A DNA stretch of 64,000 bases from an uncultured Clostridia bacterium (lineage in GTDB: Bacteria; Bacillota; Clostridia; Christensenellales; Borkfalkiaceae): assembly GCA_947626105.1 (NCBI GenBank), contig CANQQY010000004.1, positions 1-64,000 of the forward strand, read 5' to 3'. How positions within the stretch are numbered: the first letter of the stretch is position 1; every line of letters begins with the position of its first letter. Below, one piece after another: positions 51,997-61,678 of the stretch. Made by a program: the position numbers and the translations under genes. The notes under the pieces were generated by a model. It was not told the origin of the DNA. It searched no databases and saw nothing but the letters and a program-made list of their open reading frames with translations.

Positions 51997-54900
51997 TCAA
52001 CTTAGACTTACGCGGTCGGAGACGGAGCAGACGAAGAGCCCCTGCGATTCGCCCCACAGGACGCAATCGCGGACAAACGCGGTCATGCGCTCGGTCATAC
52101 GGACTTTGAATACCTGCCCGACGATCTCGTTGATCTCATTGAGATAGAGCGAGATCCGCTCTTCGAGCGCCGCCTTCACAAGGGAGGCGATCTCATATAC
52201 GGTAAAGTCCTCGGGAACGCGGCGGAGCTGGCTGTCGTCCTCGGTGCGTACCTTGCCGAGCGCGGTCGCACGGGGGGACTTGAAGAGATATTCCACGCCC
52301 GCGGCGCGCTCTTTTTTGAACTTGCAGCCGTCGATGAGCGCATCGAGTCGGCTGTCCGCCCTTGCGCTGCTCTTTGCGATGCCGAAGCTTAAAAGGAGCC
52401 TTTTTTTGAGGAAGGCGCGGGAGATCGGCTCTTCCGTGGAGACGATCTCCGAAAGCCGTGCCGCGATCTCCGCGTCGTTGCCGTCCGTCAGGAAGGAGAG
52501 GGTTTCCGCAGCCGTCGTTTTCACATATTTATAGGTTTTTTTGACCTTTGCAAGCCATGTTCCCGCCCGTCTGGGCGCGCCCGTGAGGCGGTCGAGCATG
52601 TCTTTGACGCGCTTGATCTCCCGCTTGGGGTTATTGAAATAACCCACGCTGTTCATGCGGAGAATGTTCCAATTTCCGCGCTTTAAGATCTGCGGTTGGA
52701 GGATCGTCCTGTCTTTGACCGAGAAGCGGTCGTTTCCGTCGCAGAGAATGCCGAGGATGAACCTGTTTTTGTCCTTGGGATCAATGACGGCGACGTCGAT
52801 CTTGAAGTCGGACGCGCCCACGTCCACGCGGCACTCGTAGCCGAGCGCTTCGATCTCCCTTGCGATAAATTTGCCGATCCCCGTGCCCACGCGCACGTCG
52901 CTCGATTTTACGGCGAGCGTCGTTCTGCCCTTTTCAGCAAATTCGAGGAACGCTTTGAGATTCGCGACGCCGACCGAGGACGTCTTGCGGGGGTCGATCA
53001 TCGCGGCGGTCATCGAGGAGAACACGAGCATCTCTTCCCTCGCGCGCGAGACGGCGACGTTCAGCCGCCTCCAACCGCCCGACTGGTTGAGCGGGCCGAA
53101 GTTGAGGGAAAGTTTTCCCGTCTGGTCGGGACCGTAGCAGACGGAGAAGAGAATGACGTCCCGCTCGTCGCCCTGTACGTTTTCGAGATTCTTGATGAAG
53201 AGGGGTTCCTCCCGCTCATAGGCGGCTTCTTCCAGCTTATTTGCGGAGATCGCCTTGGAGAGAACTTTTTCGAGCTCCTCTTGCTGGGCGGAAGAGAAGG
53301 TGACGATGCCCATGCTCGAACGGGAGAGAAGGGGATCTTTGAGCCGCCGCACGACTTCGCTCACGAGCTCCTCCGCCTCTTTTTTGTTGCGCTTCGTGCC
53401 GCCCCTGTCGTACACGCCGTCCGTCTCGATCAGCCTGACCTTCTGTTCGAGCGCGTCGGGAGAGGGGAAGGTGCACAGCCTGTTTCCGTAATACATGCTG
53501 TTGGAAAAGGCGATGAGGCTCTCGTGCTTGCTGCGGTAATGCCACAGAAGATGCCGTTCGGGAAGCCCCAGCGCGAGGCAGTCGTCGAGCACGCTTTCGA
53601 GATCCTCGTCCTCGATCTCGTCCTCGTCCGTCGCGTCTGCGCGGAAGAAAGAGGTGGGGGGGAGCTGTTTGGGATCGCCGACGACGATCGCCGCCTTTCC
53701 CCTCGCGATGGAGCCCGCCGCTTCCGCCGTGCTCATCTGGGAAGCCTCGTCGAATACGACGAGATCGAAGAGATTCGCCCGCGGCCGCAGATATTGCGCC
53801 ACGGTAATGGGGCTCATCAGCATGCAGGGCGCGGCAACGCCGAGAAGGGTGGGGATCTCCTCGAAGAGGGCGCGGAGAGAGCTGCCCCGCAGATTTCCCT
53901 TGGAGAGACGGTAGAAAGTGGATTTTTCGGAGCCGAGCGCCTCGTCCGAAAGGCGGGAGATGAGGATCTCGCGGATATGCGCGCGGGTGAGCCTGCTGAA
54001 ATTTTCCTGCGCGATACGGAACTTTTCGGCCGTATCTTCGAGCGTCCCCGCCGTCATGCGGGAGAGCGCGGCGTCCGAGGGAATGGTCGTTTCGAGGAAA
54101 TTTTTATAGACGTTCTTTTCGAATCCCGCGAGCAGGTTTTCCACTTTGAGCTGTCCGCTTTCGAGCGCGTCGGCAAGGAAGTTGAGCCCGCTCTTTTTCA
54201 GCGTTTCCGCGGTCGCACGGTACATGCACCAGTTGGAGAGCATGTCGATATTGTCGATGAGCGCGCCCGCCTTCTGCGCGTAAAAGTCGGGAAGATCCTC
54301 GTCGCGGGTTTTCTGCCTGTCCGCGTTGGTCACGGTGAGGAAGCGTTCGAGGGCGGCAAAGAAGGAGTCCGCCGCCTTGACGTATCCCTCGAGCACGGGC
54401 GCGGTATACCCGCTTGCCGCGCGGCAGCACATGCTGTTGAACGCTTCGGCGTTGTAGTCGAGGAAGAGGGACGAAGCGCTCTCGTGGAGCTTATAGAGCT
54501 CGTCGAGATATTCCGCCCTCCGCTTGTAATTGATCCGTCCGCCGCGGTCGCAGAAGTTTTTGGAGAGCTCGCATTCGGCGACCTTGTCGGAAGCGTCCGC
54601 GATGTCCGCAAGCGTGATGAGGAATTTGGGGACGTCCTCGTCCGCAATGGGGGCAAGGGCGACGCGGCTTAGCTTTTTGAGCGTGCTCTTCGCGCTTTTA
54701 TACAGCTTCCAATCCCCCCCGTCCCTGACGGCGGAAAGCTCCGCCCTATCGTCGGGCTCCACGAGCGTTTTGAAATACTTGAAGTAATAGGAAAGACACC
54801 CGTCCAGCCGCCTGTTTGCGCCGTAAAAGCGGGAGAAACTCTCCGCGTCCGCCGTAAAATATTTATCGTATCTGCCCGCGAGGAGATCCTTCGCGAGCGT

Positions 54901-57534
54901 TGCAAGCCCCTTGATCTTGCGTTCCGTGAGCGCCGAGACCCGCTGGCGGTAGAATTCGAGGAAGAGGGACAAAAACGCCTTCAAATGGCGGCTCTCCGCG
55001 ATCACGACCTCGGACGCGCAGAATACTTTGTCCCTGAGCGTCTGGGAATAGGAAGTGAGATTGACGTTTTCGAAGGGCGAGCTCGATACGCCCCCGCACT
55101 CCTTTGCGGCAGCGGCGGCGGAGAGGATCATGTTTTTGTATTCGATGAGCTTTTGCTCGGTGAGAGAATCGTAGAAGGAGCTCTCGATATCGACGATATC
55201 GGGCGCGTTTTTATTTTCGAGATAGCCCACGATCGCGCGGTAGACGGACAGTCCCAGCCGACGTTTTTTGTGCAGGGCATGCATGGGGGCGAGCAGTTCG
55301 TGCCGCAGTTTTTCGGTTTCGGAAGCCCCCGCGGCGTACCCCGCGTCCTCGCCGCCCGTGAGGGAGAGCGTCCGTTCGATGCTCCCGAGCGCCTCCGCCT
55401 TATCCGCCTTGACCCCGTGAAGTTCCAGACAGAAATCGCCGATCCCCACGCCGTCGAGACGTTTTTTAACGACGTCGAGCGCGGCTTTCTTTTCTGCGAC
55501 GAAGAGCACCCGCCTGCCCTTTGCGACGGCGTTGGCGATGATGTTCGCGATGGTCTGGCTCTTGCCCGTGCCGGGCGGCCCGTGGAGCACGAAACTTTCG
55601 CCCGCGTCCGAGAGGGAGATCGCGGAAAACTGCGAGCTGTCGGAGGGGAGCGGGATAAAGAGATCGGCGGGACCCGCCGCGTCCTCTTCGGGCGCGTCCG
55701 CGCCCTTCCCCTCGTATTTTCCCTCCACCAGGGCGGAAAAGAGGGGATTCGAGCTAAATTCTTCGGCGGAGCGGCGCAGATCGTTCCAGAGGAGGAACCG
55801 TTCGAAGGAGAGCGCGGCGAGATAGACGTCCTCGACGACCTTCCAGCCCTTCATGCGGGCGGTCTCCGCGCGTACCATGGCGAGGATCTCGGCGGGTTTG
55901 AGGGAGGAGACGTTTCCGCCCAGCCCGCGGATGTCTATGCCGTATTCCTGTTTGAGAAATTCGAGAAGGGTCGCGTTAACGAAGTACTCCTTCCCCTCCG
56001 TGACGGAGAAGTCGTCCGTCCCGCGCGCCTTTTTCAGTCCGACGGGAGCGAGCACGAGCGGGGCGTACCGCTCCTCGTTCTCCCTGATATAGCACAAAAA
56101 CCCGATCGCAAGGTACAGGATCCGCGCGCCCGTCTCTTCGCTCGCCTCGCGGTTTTTACGGAAAAGCCTGTCTGCGGTCTCCGCCGTTTTCTCCTGCGAT
56201 TCGTAGACGCGAAAGACGCCCTTTTCCTGTTCAAGACGGATCAGTTCCCGTTTTTGCCCCTCCGTTCTGCCGCCGAAGGGGGGCGCGGTCTCTTCGCCGC
56301 CTTTGAGCCGCATATTCTTTTCGAGGGCGAGAACGGTCTCGTCCGTGCCGCTGCTCACGATGTGCAGAGCGTTTTTCCCCGTAAAATTGAGAAGGGCGTT
56401 TTTGCCCGTAAGATCGAGGAGCCTCCGCTCCCACCTGCGGTTTCTCGGCTGTTTGCCGTCGAGAGAGAGCTTGCGGTAGGCGGGAAGGGGGGCGGGCGCG
56501 CTGTCTCCCGTCACGTCCTCTTCCTTGTAGATCTCATACCCCGCAATGCCTTTGCCGCGCATGGGGCAGCTCTTCACGCCTCCCATGCGGCAGCGGCGGA
56601 TATCGACGAACGCCTCGTATCTTCCCTTGGAAAGTTTGGTCTTGAAATGCCCCTCGGAGACGGTGTAGGCGCCCTTTTTATCCGAAAAGAGATCTTCCGC
56701 GTCGAAGAAGGCGAGATTGTTCACGCCGTCCGAAAGATATTTCGAGACGGTCTCCCTGTCGTCCGTCACGCTGTCGAGAAAGCAGGTCTTGTGGAGCCAC
56801 ACGCCCACGCCCGCGTCCGTCTTTCCCACGGCGAGCACGGGATTGAGCCCCGCCGCTTCGAGGCAGGAACAGGCAAGGACCGCAAGTTCGAGCGCGCTCG
56901 CACGGCGTTCCTTCAAGAGATCCTCGTGCATGCAGGAGAGGGGCTTTGTACAGTCGATCTCCCCCGTGCTCTGGAACAGCTTCCCCTTGATGACGGCAAA
57001 GACGGCGGCAAAGAGACTGCGCACGGCATTTTTGTCGGCGTTTTCATAGCCGTTCAGGCGGTCGCTCCCCCAAACTTTGAGGCGGTTGCCCGCGTCGGAG
57101 AGGAGCACGGCGCTTTCGGGTATGCCGGGACGGACGTATGCCGCGAGCCGCTCGGTATTCCCCGAAAGCCCTTCCCACCAGTCGAAGGGAAGCGCGGTGA
57201 TCGGAAACTGCGCGCTTGCGATCTCCTTGCCCCCGATCAAAAGCGAGGCGTTCCCCGTGCAGGGGGTGAGCTCGTCGCACTCGGACAGATACAGGGGGGA
57301 CAGGATCGCGGCGGGGAGCTCCACCGTGCTCTCGAAGGGGATCTCGACCTCCTTTTCGAAGGCGGCGAAAAGCCCGTCCTTGTTTTCGATCTTTACGTCA
57401 AGGAGCAGATTTTCCGCCCCGTCGTTGCGGATGATGAGAGAGGCGGGCGTAGAGAAATAATAGTCCGCATATCCCACAAATGCGGGAAACTGCGGGGTCA
57501 GTGAAACATCGAATTTTGCCTTTTTTGCACCCAT
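51997..57534 (-). CDS. giant DUF4011/helicase/nuclease-like protein, candidate Hhe-type defence
   Basis: 1845 residues. Order: N-terminal beta-sandwich-like region; transglutaminase-like segment (about 200-300, LELAVLACSCLEAAGLNPVL); DUF4011 (about 400, RRWERRLLDLTGKNALLNF); superfamily I helicase with Walker A VLHGPPGTGKSQTIANI, Walker B VVFDEASQMSTAEA, VVGDPKQLPPTSFF, VQGDERDVILFS and LNVAVSRAREEM; an endonuclease-like domain (about 1570-1680, GASDFKIDVAVIDP, ILGILCDG); and a DUF3320-like C terminus. DUF4011-helicase-Vsr proteins (Hhe) have been shown to defend against phage. The N-terminal addition and island context support a defence role by inference. AAAGG lies 8 nt before the start. 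Confidence 0.82.
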   Translation of the reverse strand: MGAKKAKFDVSLTPQFPAFVGYADYYFSTPASLIIRNDGAENLLLDVKIENKDGLFAAFEKEVEIPFESTVELPAAILSPLYLSECDELTPCTGNASLLIGGKEIASAQFPITALPFDWWEGLSGNTERLAAYVRPGIPESAVLLSDAGNRLKVWGSDRLNGYENADKNAVRSLFAAVFAVIKGKLFQSTGEIDCTKPLSCMHEDLLKERRASALELAVLACSCLEAAGLNPVLAVGKTDAGVGVWLHKTCFLDSVTDDRETVSKYLSDGVNNLAFFDAEDLFSDKKGAYTVSEGHFKTKLSKGRYEAFVDIRRCRMGGVKSCPMRGKGIAGYEIYKEEDVTGDSAPAPLPAYRKLSLDGKQPRNRRWERRLLDLTGKNALLNFTGKNALHIVSSGTDETVLALEKNMRLKGGEETAPPFGGRTEGQKRELIRLEQEKGVFRVYESQEKTAETADRLFRKNREASEETGARILYLAIGFLCYIRENEERYAPLVLAPVGLKKARGTDDFSVTEGKEYFVNATLLEFLKQEYGIDIRGLGGNVSSLKPAEILAMVRAETARMKGWKVVEDVYLAALSFERFLLWNDLRRSAEEFSSNPLFSALVEGKYEGKGADAPEEDAAGPADLFIPLPSDSSQFSAISLSDAGESFVLHGPPGTGKSQTIANIIANAVAKGRRVLFVAEKKAALDVVKKRLDGVGIGDFCLELHGVKADKAEALGSIERTLSLTGGEDAGYAAGASETEKLRHELLAPMHALHKKRRLGLSVYRAIVGYLENKNAPDIVDIESSFYDSLTEQKLIEYKNMILSAAAAAKECGGVSSSPFENVNLTSYSQTLRDKVFCASEVVIAESRHLKAFLSLFLEFYRQRVSALTERKIKGLATLAKDLLAGRYDKYFTADAESFSRFYGANRRLDGCLSYYFKYFKTLVEPDDRAELSAVRDGGDWKLYKSAKSTLKKLSRVALAPIADEDVPKFLITLADIADASDKVAECELSKNFCDRGGRINYKRRAEYLDELYKLHESASSLFLDYNAEAFNSMCCRAASGYTAPVLEGYVKAADSFFAALERFLTVTNADRQKTRDEDLPDFYAQKAGALIDNIDMLSNWCMYRATAETLKKSGLNFLADALESGQLKVENLLAGFEKNVYKNFLETTIPSDAALSRMTAGTLEDTAEKFRIAQENFSRLTRAHIREILISRLSDEALGSEKSTFYRLSKGNLRGSSLRALFEEIPTLLGVAAPCMLMSPITVAQYLRPRANLFDLVVFDEASQMSTAEAAGSIARGKAAIVVGDPKQLPPTSFFRADATDEDEIEDEDLESVLDDCLALGLPERHLLWHYRSKHESLIAFSNSMYYGNRLCTFPSPDALEQKVRLIETDGVYDRGGTKRNKKEAEELVSEVVRRLKDPLLSRSSMGIVTFSSAQQEELEKVLSKAISANKLEEAAYEREEPLFIKNLENVQGDERDVILFSVCYGPDQTGKLSLNFGPLNQSGGWRRLNVAVSRAREEMLVFSSMTAAMIDPRKTSSVGVANLKAFLEFAEKGRTTLAVKSSDVRVGTGIGKFIAREIEALGYECRVDVGASDFKIDVAVIDPKDKNRFILGILCDGNDRFSVKDRTILQPQILKRGNWNILRMNSVGYFNNPKREIKRVKDMLDRLTGAPRRAGTWLAKVKKTYKYVKTTAAETLSFLTDGNDAEIAARLSEIVSTEEPISRAFLKKRLLLSFGIAKSSARADSRLDALIDGCKFKKERAAGVEYLFKSPRATALGKVRTEDDSQLRRVPEDFTVYEIASLVKAALEERISLYLNEINEIVGQVFKVRMTERMTAFVRDCVLWGESQGLFVCSVSDRVSLS

Positions 57535-57571
57535 ATGTTCAACCTTTCTTTTATGCTTTACTTTCTCGGGT

Positions 57572-57600
57572 ATTATACCATATTTTACCGCTTTGCGCAA
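57572..57600 (-). promoter_or_regulatory. promoter of the giant helicase gene
   Basis: Minus strand TTGCGC (57595-57600), 17 bp, TATAAT (57572-57577), about 38 bp before the start. Confidence 0.6.
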
Positions 57601-57660
57601 GGGCTCTCGTCATTTTTCGGGGTAAGATCCGTCAAGTTTACCGAAATCCGCCGCATTCGC

Positions 57661-57689
57661 TTGCAAGGCTTAAATTTTTTGTGTATAAT
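57661..57689 (+). promoter_or_regulatory. comEC promoter
   Basis: TTGCAA (57661-57666), 17 bp, TATAAT (57684-57689), with GGAG before the ATG at 57765. Confidence 0.65.
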
Positions 57690-57764
57690 AAGAAAAATAA
57701 TCCGAAATTATCGGAGAGCCCCCCCGATACGGGCAATTTCGGGGAGACACGACGGAGAAAGATC

Positions 57765-59783
57765 ATGGACGAGGAAATGAAAGGTGGGATCGCGGACATG
57801 GGTGCGGAGAAATCTGCCTTAGCGCCCAAAACGTCTCTTCCGCGCGTCAACTTTCGTCCATTCCTCGTTTGCGCCCTCGGTCTGGCGGCGGGAACCTTTT
57901 TCTATGCCGGGATCAGGTTCGGGGGGCTTGTTCCCTCCGATTTCCTCATCGTGGGGCTGCTATTGCCCCTGCTCTGCATGCCTTTTTCGAAGAAGCGCAT
58001 TCTCCTTGCGCTCTCCGCCTTTCTGATCTTTGCCTGCGCGGGAGCGGGCGGGCTGCATCTCTACACCGGGCGGTATCTCTCGGGCGCGCCCGGGGGAGAG
58101 TATGAGGTGGAGGGGACGGTCGTCTCGATCTGCGTGGGAAACGGGTATACCTCGGTCGAGATGGACGGGCTCCTCTTTGACGGCGTTTCCGTTTCGGGGA
58201 AGATGAATGCGTCCGTCTCTTCCGAACAGATCCGCCCCGGGGACAGGATCTGCTTTTCCGCAAACGTAACGCGGAATTCCCTTCCGCACGGGACGGAGGA
58301 TTCCTACTTTTTCGTCAACGATATCCGTTACAGCGCGTCGGCGGGGGAATATGCGCAAAAGGAGCGCGGGTTTCATCCCTTCCTCGCCCTGAACAGGCGG
58401 CTCTTCGACATGCTCCGCACGGACATGGGCGGAGAGGAGGCGGATATCTCCTATGCGCTCCTCACGGGCAACGCCCGCATGGTGGACGAAGGGTTTATGA
58501 CGGCGGTGCGCGCGGGCGGGATCGCGCATATCTTCGCCGTTTCGGGGCTGCATATCGGCATTCTCTACGGCGCAGTCCTGCTCCTCTGCCGTCCCATGAA
58601 AAAGTATGCCTTTCTGCCCGCACTCTTCGTTTCGCTCGCCTATTGCGCGCTCTGCGGGTTTTCGGTCTCCTCCGTCCGCGCCCTTCTCATGTGCGCCGCG
58701 TTGAGCTTGAACGCCTTTCTCGGCAGGAAGAACGATCTTCTGTCCTCCACGGCGTTTGCGGGGACGGTCGTGCTCCTCTTTCTGCCCGCGCAGTGGCTTT
58801 CGGTGGGGTTCCGCCTCTCCTTCGGGGCGTGTATCGGGCTGGCGCTCTTTTCGGGAAGCCTCTCCCGCCTCTTGAAGAAGCTCCGCGTGCCGCGCTTTCT
58901 CGCGCAATATCTCTCCGCAAGTCTTTCGGTCCAGCTCTTTACCTTCCCGATCCTTCTCGACGCGTTCGGATACTTTTCGGTCTGGGGACTTCTTCTCAAT
59001 CTCGTCCTCGTGCCGCTGCTCCCCGCGGCGTTTCTGACGCTGCTCGTCTGCGCTCTCTTCTCCCTCGTCATCCCGCCCGCCGCCGCTTTCTTTCTGATGT
59101 TTCCCAAGGGGCTGTTCTCCGCCCTTCTCTTTCTGTTCGCATTTGTGGATTTCGGCTATGTGCTCACGGGATTCGCGCTGGGAGCGGGCGGCGTCGTGTG
59201 GCTCACTTCCGCGATCTTTCTGAGCGAACGCTTCCGCCTTGCAAGGGCTGCGCGGTGCGTCCTCGCCTGTGCCTGCGCCCTGCTGTTTGCGCTCTCCGTG
59301 TTTGCGCAAAACAGCGTGTTCGGGGGCGTCGTGATCGACGCGATGCTGGAAGAGAACGGCGCAATGCTTCTCATCGAGACGCCGCATGAGACCGTTCTCG
59401 TGCTCGGCGGGGAGACCTCCCTTTCGGACTGCCGCGATTTTCTCGCCCGCCGCACTGCGCATGTGGACGCCGCCGTCATTCTGTCCGAGGACGCCGTCTC
59501 GGCGGTCAATGTCGCCGCGTTCACGGGCGCGGAACGCATTTATCTCAAAAATGAGACTGCGACGGGGCTGAAAGAGGAGGCGGTTTTCTTCGGGGAGAGC
59601 TTCTCGGTCGGCGAACTCACCTTCCGCTACGAGTCCGACCGCCGCATGACCCTTTTCGCGCGCGGCTTTGCGGCGGATCTGAATTTCGGCGGGGAAGAGG
59701 AGACCGGCGCGGATCTGTCTCTGAAAATCGGGGACGGAGCCTTGAAATATTATCTCGATTATGGTATAATGGTCGCACTATGA
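57765..59783 (+). CDS. comEC: ComEC/Rec2 DNA-uptake channel with degenerate C-terminal domain
   Basis: 672 residues. Two or three N-terminal helices (about 25-95), an OB-like DUF4131 segment (EVEGTVVSICVGNGYTSVEM), then the Competence domain with GGIAHIFAVSGLHIGILYGAVLL and many helices to about 515. The last 150 residues occupy the place of the metallo-beta-lactamase domain (MLLIETPHETVLVLGGETSLSDC), but its HxHxDH zinc motif is missing (VILSEDAVSAVN). ComEC brings single-stranded DNA across the membrane. GGAG precedes ATG 57765. The stop overlaps holA (ATGA). Confidence 0.9.
   Translation: MDEEMKGGIADMGAEKSALAPKTSLPRVNFRPFLVCALGLAAGTFFYAGIRFGGLVPSDFLIVGLLLPLLCMPFSKKRILLALSAFLIFACAGAGGLHLYTGRYLSGAPGGEYEVEGTVVSICVGNGYTSVEMDGLLFDGVSVSGKMNASVSSEQIRPGDRICFSANVTRNSLPHGTEDSYFFVNDIRYSASAGEYAQKERGFHPFLALNRRLFDMLRTDMGGEEADISYALLTGNARMVDEGFMTAVRAGGIAHIFAVSGLHIGILYGAVLLLCRPMKKYAFLPALFVSLAYCALCGFSVSSVRALLMCAALSLNAFLGRKNDLLSSTAFAGTVVLLFLPAQWLSVGFRLSFGACIGLALFSGSLSRLLKKLRVPRFLAQYLSASLSVQLFTFPILLDAFGYFSVWGLLLNLVLVPLLPAAFLTLLVCALFSLVIPPAAAFFLMFPKGLFSALLFLFAFVDFGYVLTGFALGAGGVVWLTSAIFLSERFRLARAARCVLACACALLFALSVFAQNSVFGGVVIDAMLEENGAMLLIETPHETVLVLGGETSLSDCRDFLARRTAHVDAAVILSEDAVSAVNVAAFTGAERIYLKNETATGLKEEAVFFGESFSVGELTFRYESDRRMTLFARGFAADLNFGGEEETGADLSLKIGDGALKYYLDYGIMVAL
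59742..59779 (+). promoter_or_regulatory. internal holA promoter inside comEC
   Basis: TTGAAA (59742-59747), 17 bp, TATAAT (59765-59770), 9 nt, ATG 59780. No Shine-Dalgarno. It would give a near-leaderless holA mRNA independent of comEC. Confidence 0.6.
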
Positions 59784-60760
59784 AATTTGTTCAGCTTGCA
59801 AAGAGTCTTACGGAGGAGCTTTCTCCCGTCTATCTCGTGGAGGGGGAAGAGGCGTATTTCCGCGATCATGCGCTTAAAAGTATCCGCGAAGCGTGCGCGA
59901 TCTCACAGCCCGCCCTCAACGATATCCGCTACGAGGGAGAAACGTTGAAGGGAGACAGGCTTTCTTCCTTCGCCGCAGATCTCAACACCCTTCCTTTTTT
60001 GGACGAAAGGCGGCTTGTGCGCGTCTATGAATTTTATCCCACCGAGCGGGAAGCGGAGCTCCTCCGACCGTATTTGGACAACCCATGTCCGAGTACCGTG
60101 CTCGTGATCGTCAACGGCGGCAAGAAGGCGGGAAGCGCCGATCTCAAACGCAGGAAGGGGATCGTCTATGTGGACTGTTCGCGCGAGAGCGAGGAGACGC
60201 TTGCGCGGTGGCTCTTCGGGCTCATGCGGCGGAAGGGACTCTCCGCGGACGGGGAAGCGCTCTCCCTCATGGTGCGCTATTGCGCCAGCGACGCGGCGCG
60301 CATGTCCCGCGAGACGGAGAAGCTCTCTCTTCTTCTCGGAGAGGGGGGAAGGGTGACGAGAAAGACCGTAGAGGAGCAGATCGCAAAGGATACCGACTAC
60401 AAGATCTACGAGCTCACGCAGGCGGCTTCCCGCAAAAACGGGAACGCGTTCTGCGAAATTCTGCACGATCTCATGGAGAAGGGCTTCGACGAATATTCCG
60501 TCCTCGCCGCGCTCACGGGGCATTACCGTACCCTGTACGAGATCTCTTCTATGCGCGGGAGCGACGCGGAGATCGCGAAAACGCTCTCCGTCAAGCCGTA
60601 TGCGGTGCAGAAAAACCGCGAGGCGGCGGCGCGGTTGGGGAAGGAGCGGGTGCAGGAGCTCTACGAGGCGCTCTATGCGCTCTCGGCGGGCGCGCGGAGC
60701 GGAGGGTACTCCCAATCGGGGGCGCTTTTTACCGCGATCGCGAAAATATTTTGCGGATAG
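59780..60760 (+). CDS. holA: DNA polymerase III delta subunit
   Basis: 326 residues. MKFVQLAKSLTEELSPVYLVEGEEAYFRDHAL, NTLPFLDERRLVRVYEF and the C-terminal helical domain with SVLAALTGHYRTLYEI and SVKPYAVQKNREAA are HolA family features. It loads the sliding clamp as part of the clamp loader. It overlaps comEC by 4 nt, a common Bacillota neighbour pair (comEC-holA). Confidence 0.94.
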   Translation: MKFVQLAKSLTEELSPVYLVEGEEAYFRDHALKSIREACAISQPALNDIRYEGETLKGDRLSSFAADLNTLPFLDERRLVRVYEFYPTEREAELLRPYLDNPCPSTVLVIVNGGKKAGSADLKRRKGIVYVDCSRESEETLARWLFGLMRRKGLSADGEALSLMVRYCASDAARMSRETEKLSLLLGEGGRVTRKTVEEQIAKDTDYKIYELTQAASRKNGNAFCEILHDLMEKGFDEYSVLAALTGHYRTLYEISSMRGSDAEIAKTLSVKPYAVQKNREAAARLGKERVQELYEALYALSAGARSGGYSQSGALFTAIAKIFCG

Positions 60761-60781
60761 CGCAAAATAAAAGCAAAACAC

Positions 60782-60811
60782 TTTGCTTTTTTTGACAAAA
60801 TCCGCTATAAT
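60782..60811 (+). promoter_or_regulatory. cdaA operon promoter
   Basis: TTTGCT (60782-60787), 18 bp, TATAAT (60806-60811), then GGGAGGAG before ATG 60848. Confidence 0.5.
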
Positions 60812-60847
60812 AATGGAGAAAGAGTCTTTCGGCAAGGGAGGAGACGC

Positions 60848-61678
60848 ATGAGATCCGTCTACGATATCTGGAACTCGATCAAGTCCGTAGCGCTGGATTT
60901 CCAGTGGATCACGGTCATCGAGCTCATCCTGTTTTTCTTTGTCATCTATTTTGTGATCCGCACGCTGTACGAAAACAATGCGAAGCGCTTCATCTTCGTC
61001 TATATCTTCCTCATGCTCTGCATGGGAGCGGTCACGCTGTTCTCCTTAAAGACGGACGTTCTTTGGTTCTTCCTCTTCGTCCTGATTTTGTCTCTGTTCT
61101 TCCTCATCCTGTTCACGGTGGAAATCAAGCGCGGGATCTGGAACGCGGGCAAGAGCGCACAGCACCGCGCTTCCGCCTCTCCCGTCAAGCAGACGGTGGC
61201 GAGCCAGCGCGCGGACGAATACGTCAACGGTATCGGCAAAGCGGTGCAGAATCTTTCGAAGAGCAATACGGGCGCGCTCATCGTGCTCTCCAACGGAAAT
61301 CTTCCTAAGGATATCCTCGAAAGCGGCGTTCTTCTGAACGCGAGCATTTCGAGCCAGCTCATCGAGGGGATCTTTATCCCCAAGGCGCCCCTGCACGACG
61401 GCGCGATGATCATCTACGGCGACAAGATCCAGGCGGCGGGGTGCTTCCTTCCCCTGACGCAGAAGGATTTCCCCAAGGATTACGGCACGAGGCACCGCGC
61501 GGGGATCGGCGTCACGGAGGTCGCGGACGTCGCCGCCATCATCGTCTCCGAAGAGACGGGCATCGTCTCCTATGTGAAGCGCGGGGAGATCACGCGGTAC
61601 GTCGATTCCGTCGGACTCAAACGCTTCCTCAAAGAGTATTACTGGAAAGAATTCAACGCGGAGGGTAAGAGATCATGA
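60848..61678 (+). CDS. cdaA: diadenylate cyclase CdaA
   Basis: 276 residues. Three N-terminal membrane helices (about 15-90), then the DAC domain with PLHDGAMIIYGDKI (DGA) and GTRHRAGIGVTEVAD (RHR), both intact. It makes c-di-AMP from two ATP and controls potassium and osmolyte homeostasis. GGGAGGAG precedes the start. Its stop overlaps the next ATG (ATGA). The usual next genes, cdaR and glmM, are replaced by a 35-codon remnant and DUF1015. Confidence 0.96.
   Translation: MRSVYDIWNSIKSVALDFQWITVIELILFFFVIYFVIRTLYENNAKRFIFVYIFLMLCMGAVTLFSLKTDVLWFFLFVLILSLFFLILFTVEIKRGIWNAGKSAQHRASASPVKQTVASQRADEYVNGIGKAVQNLSKSNTGALIVLSNGNLPKDILESGVLLNASISSQLIEGIFIPKAPLHDGAMIIYGDKIQAAGCFLPLTQKDFPKDYGTRHRAGIGVTEVADVAAIIVSEETGIVSYVKRGEITRYVDSVGLKRFLKEYYWKEFNAEGKRS

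Noticed and set aside
54985-57504. Long plus-strand open frame (839 codons) opposite the giant helicase
   Set aside because: GC-rich codon use leaves antisense frames open. The peptide is Arg/Glu/Gly-rich without domains, has no ribosome site, and lies wholly within a well-supported gene.
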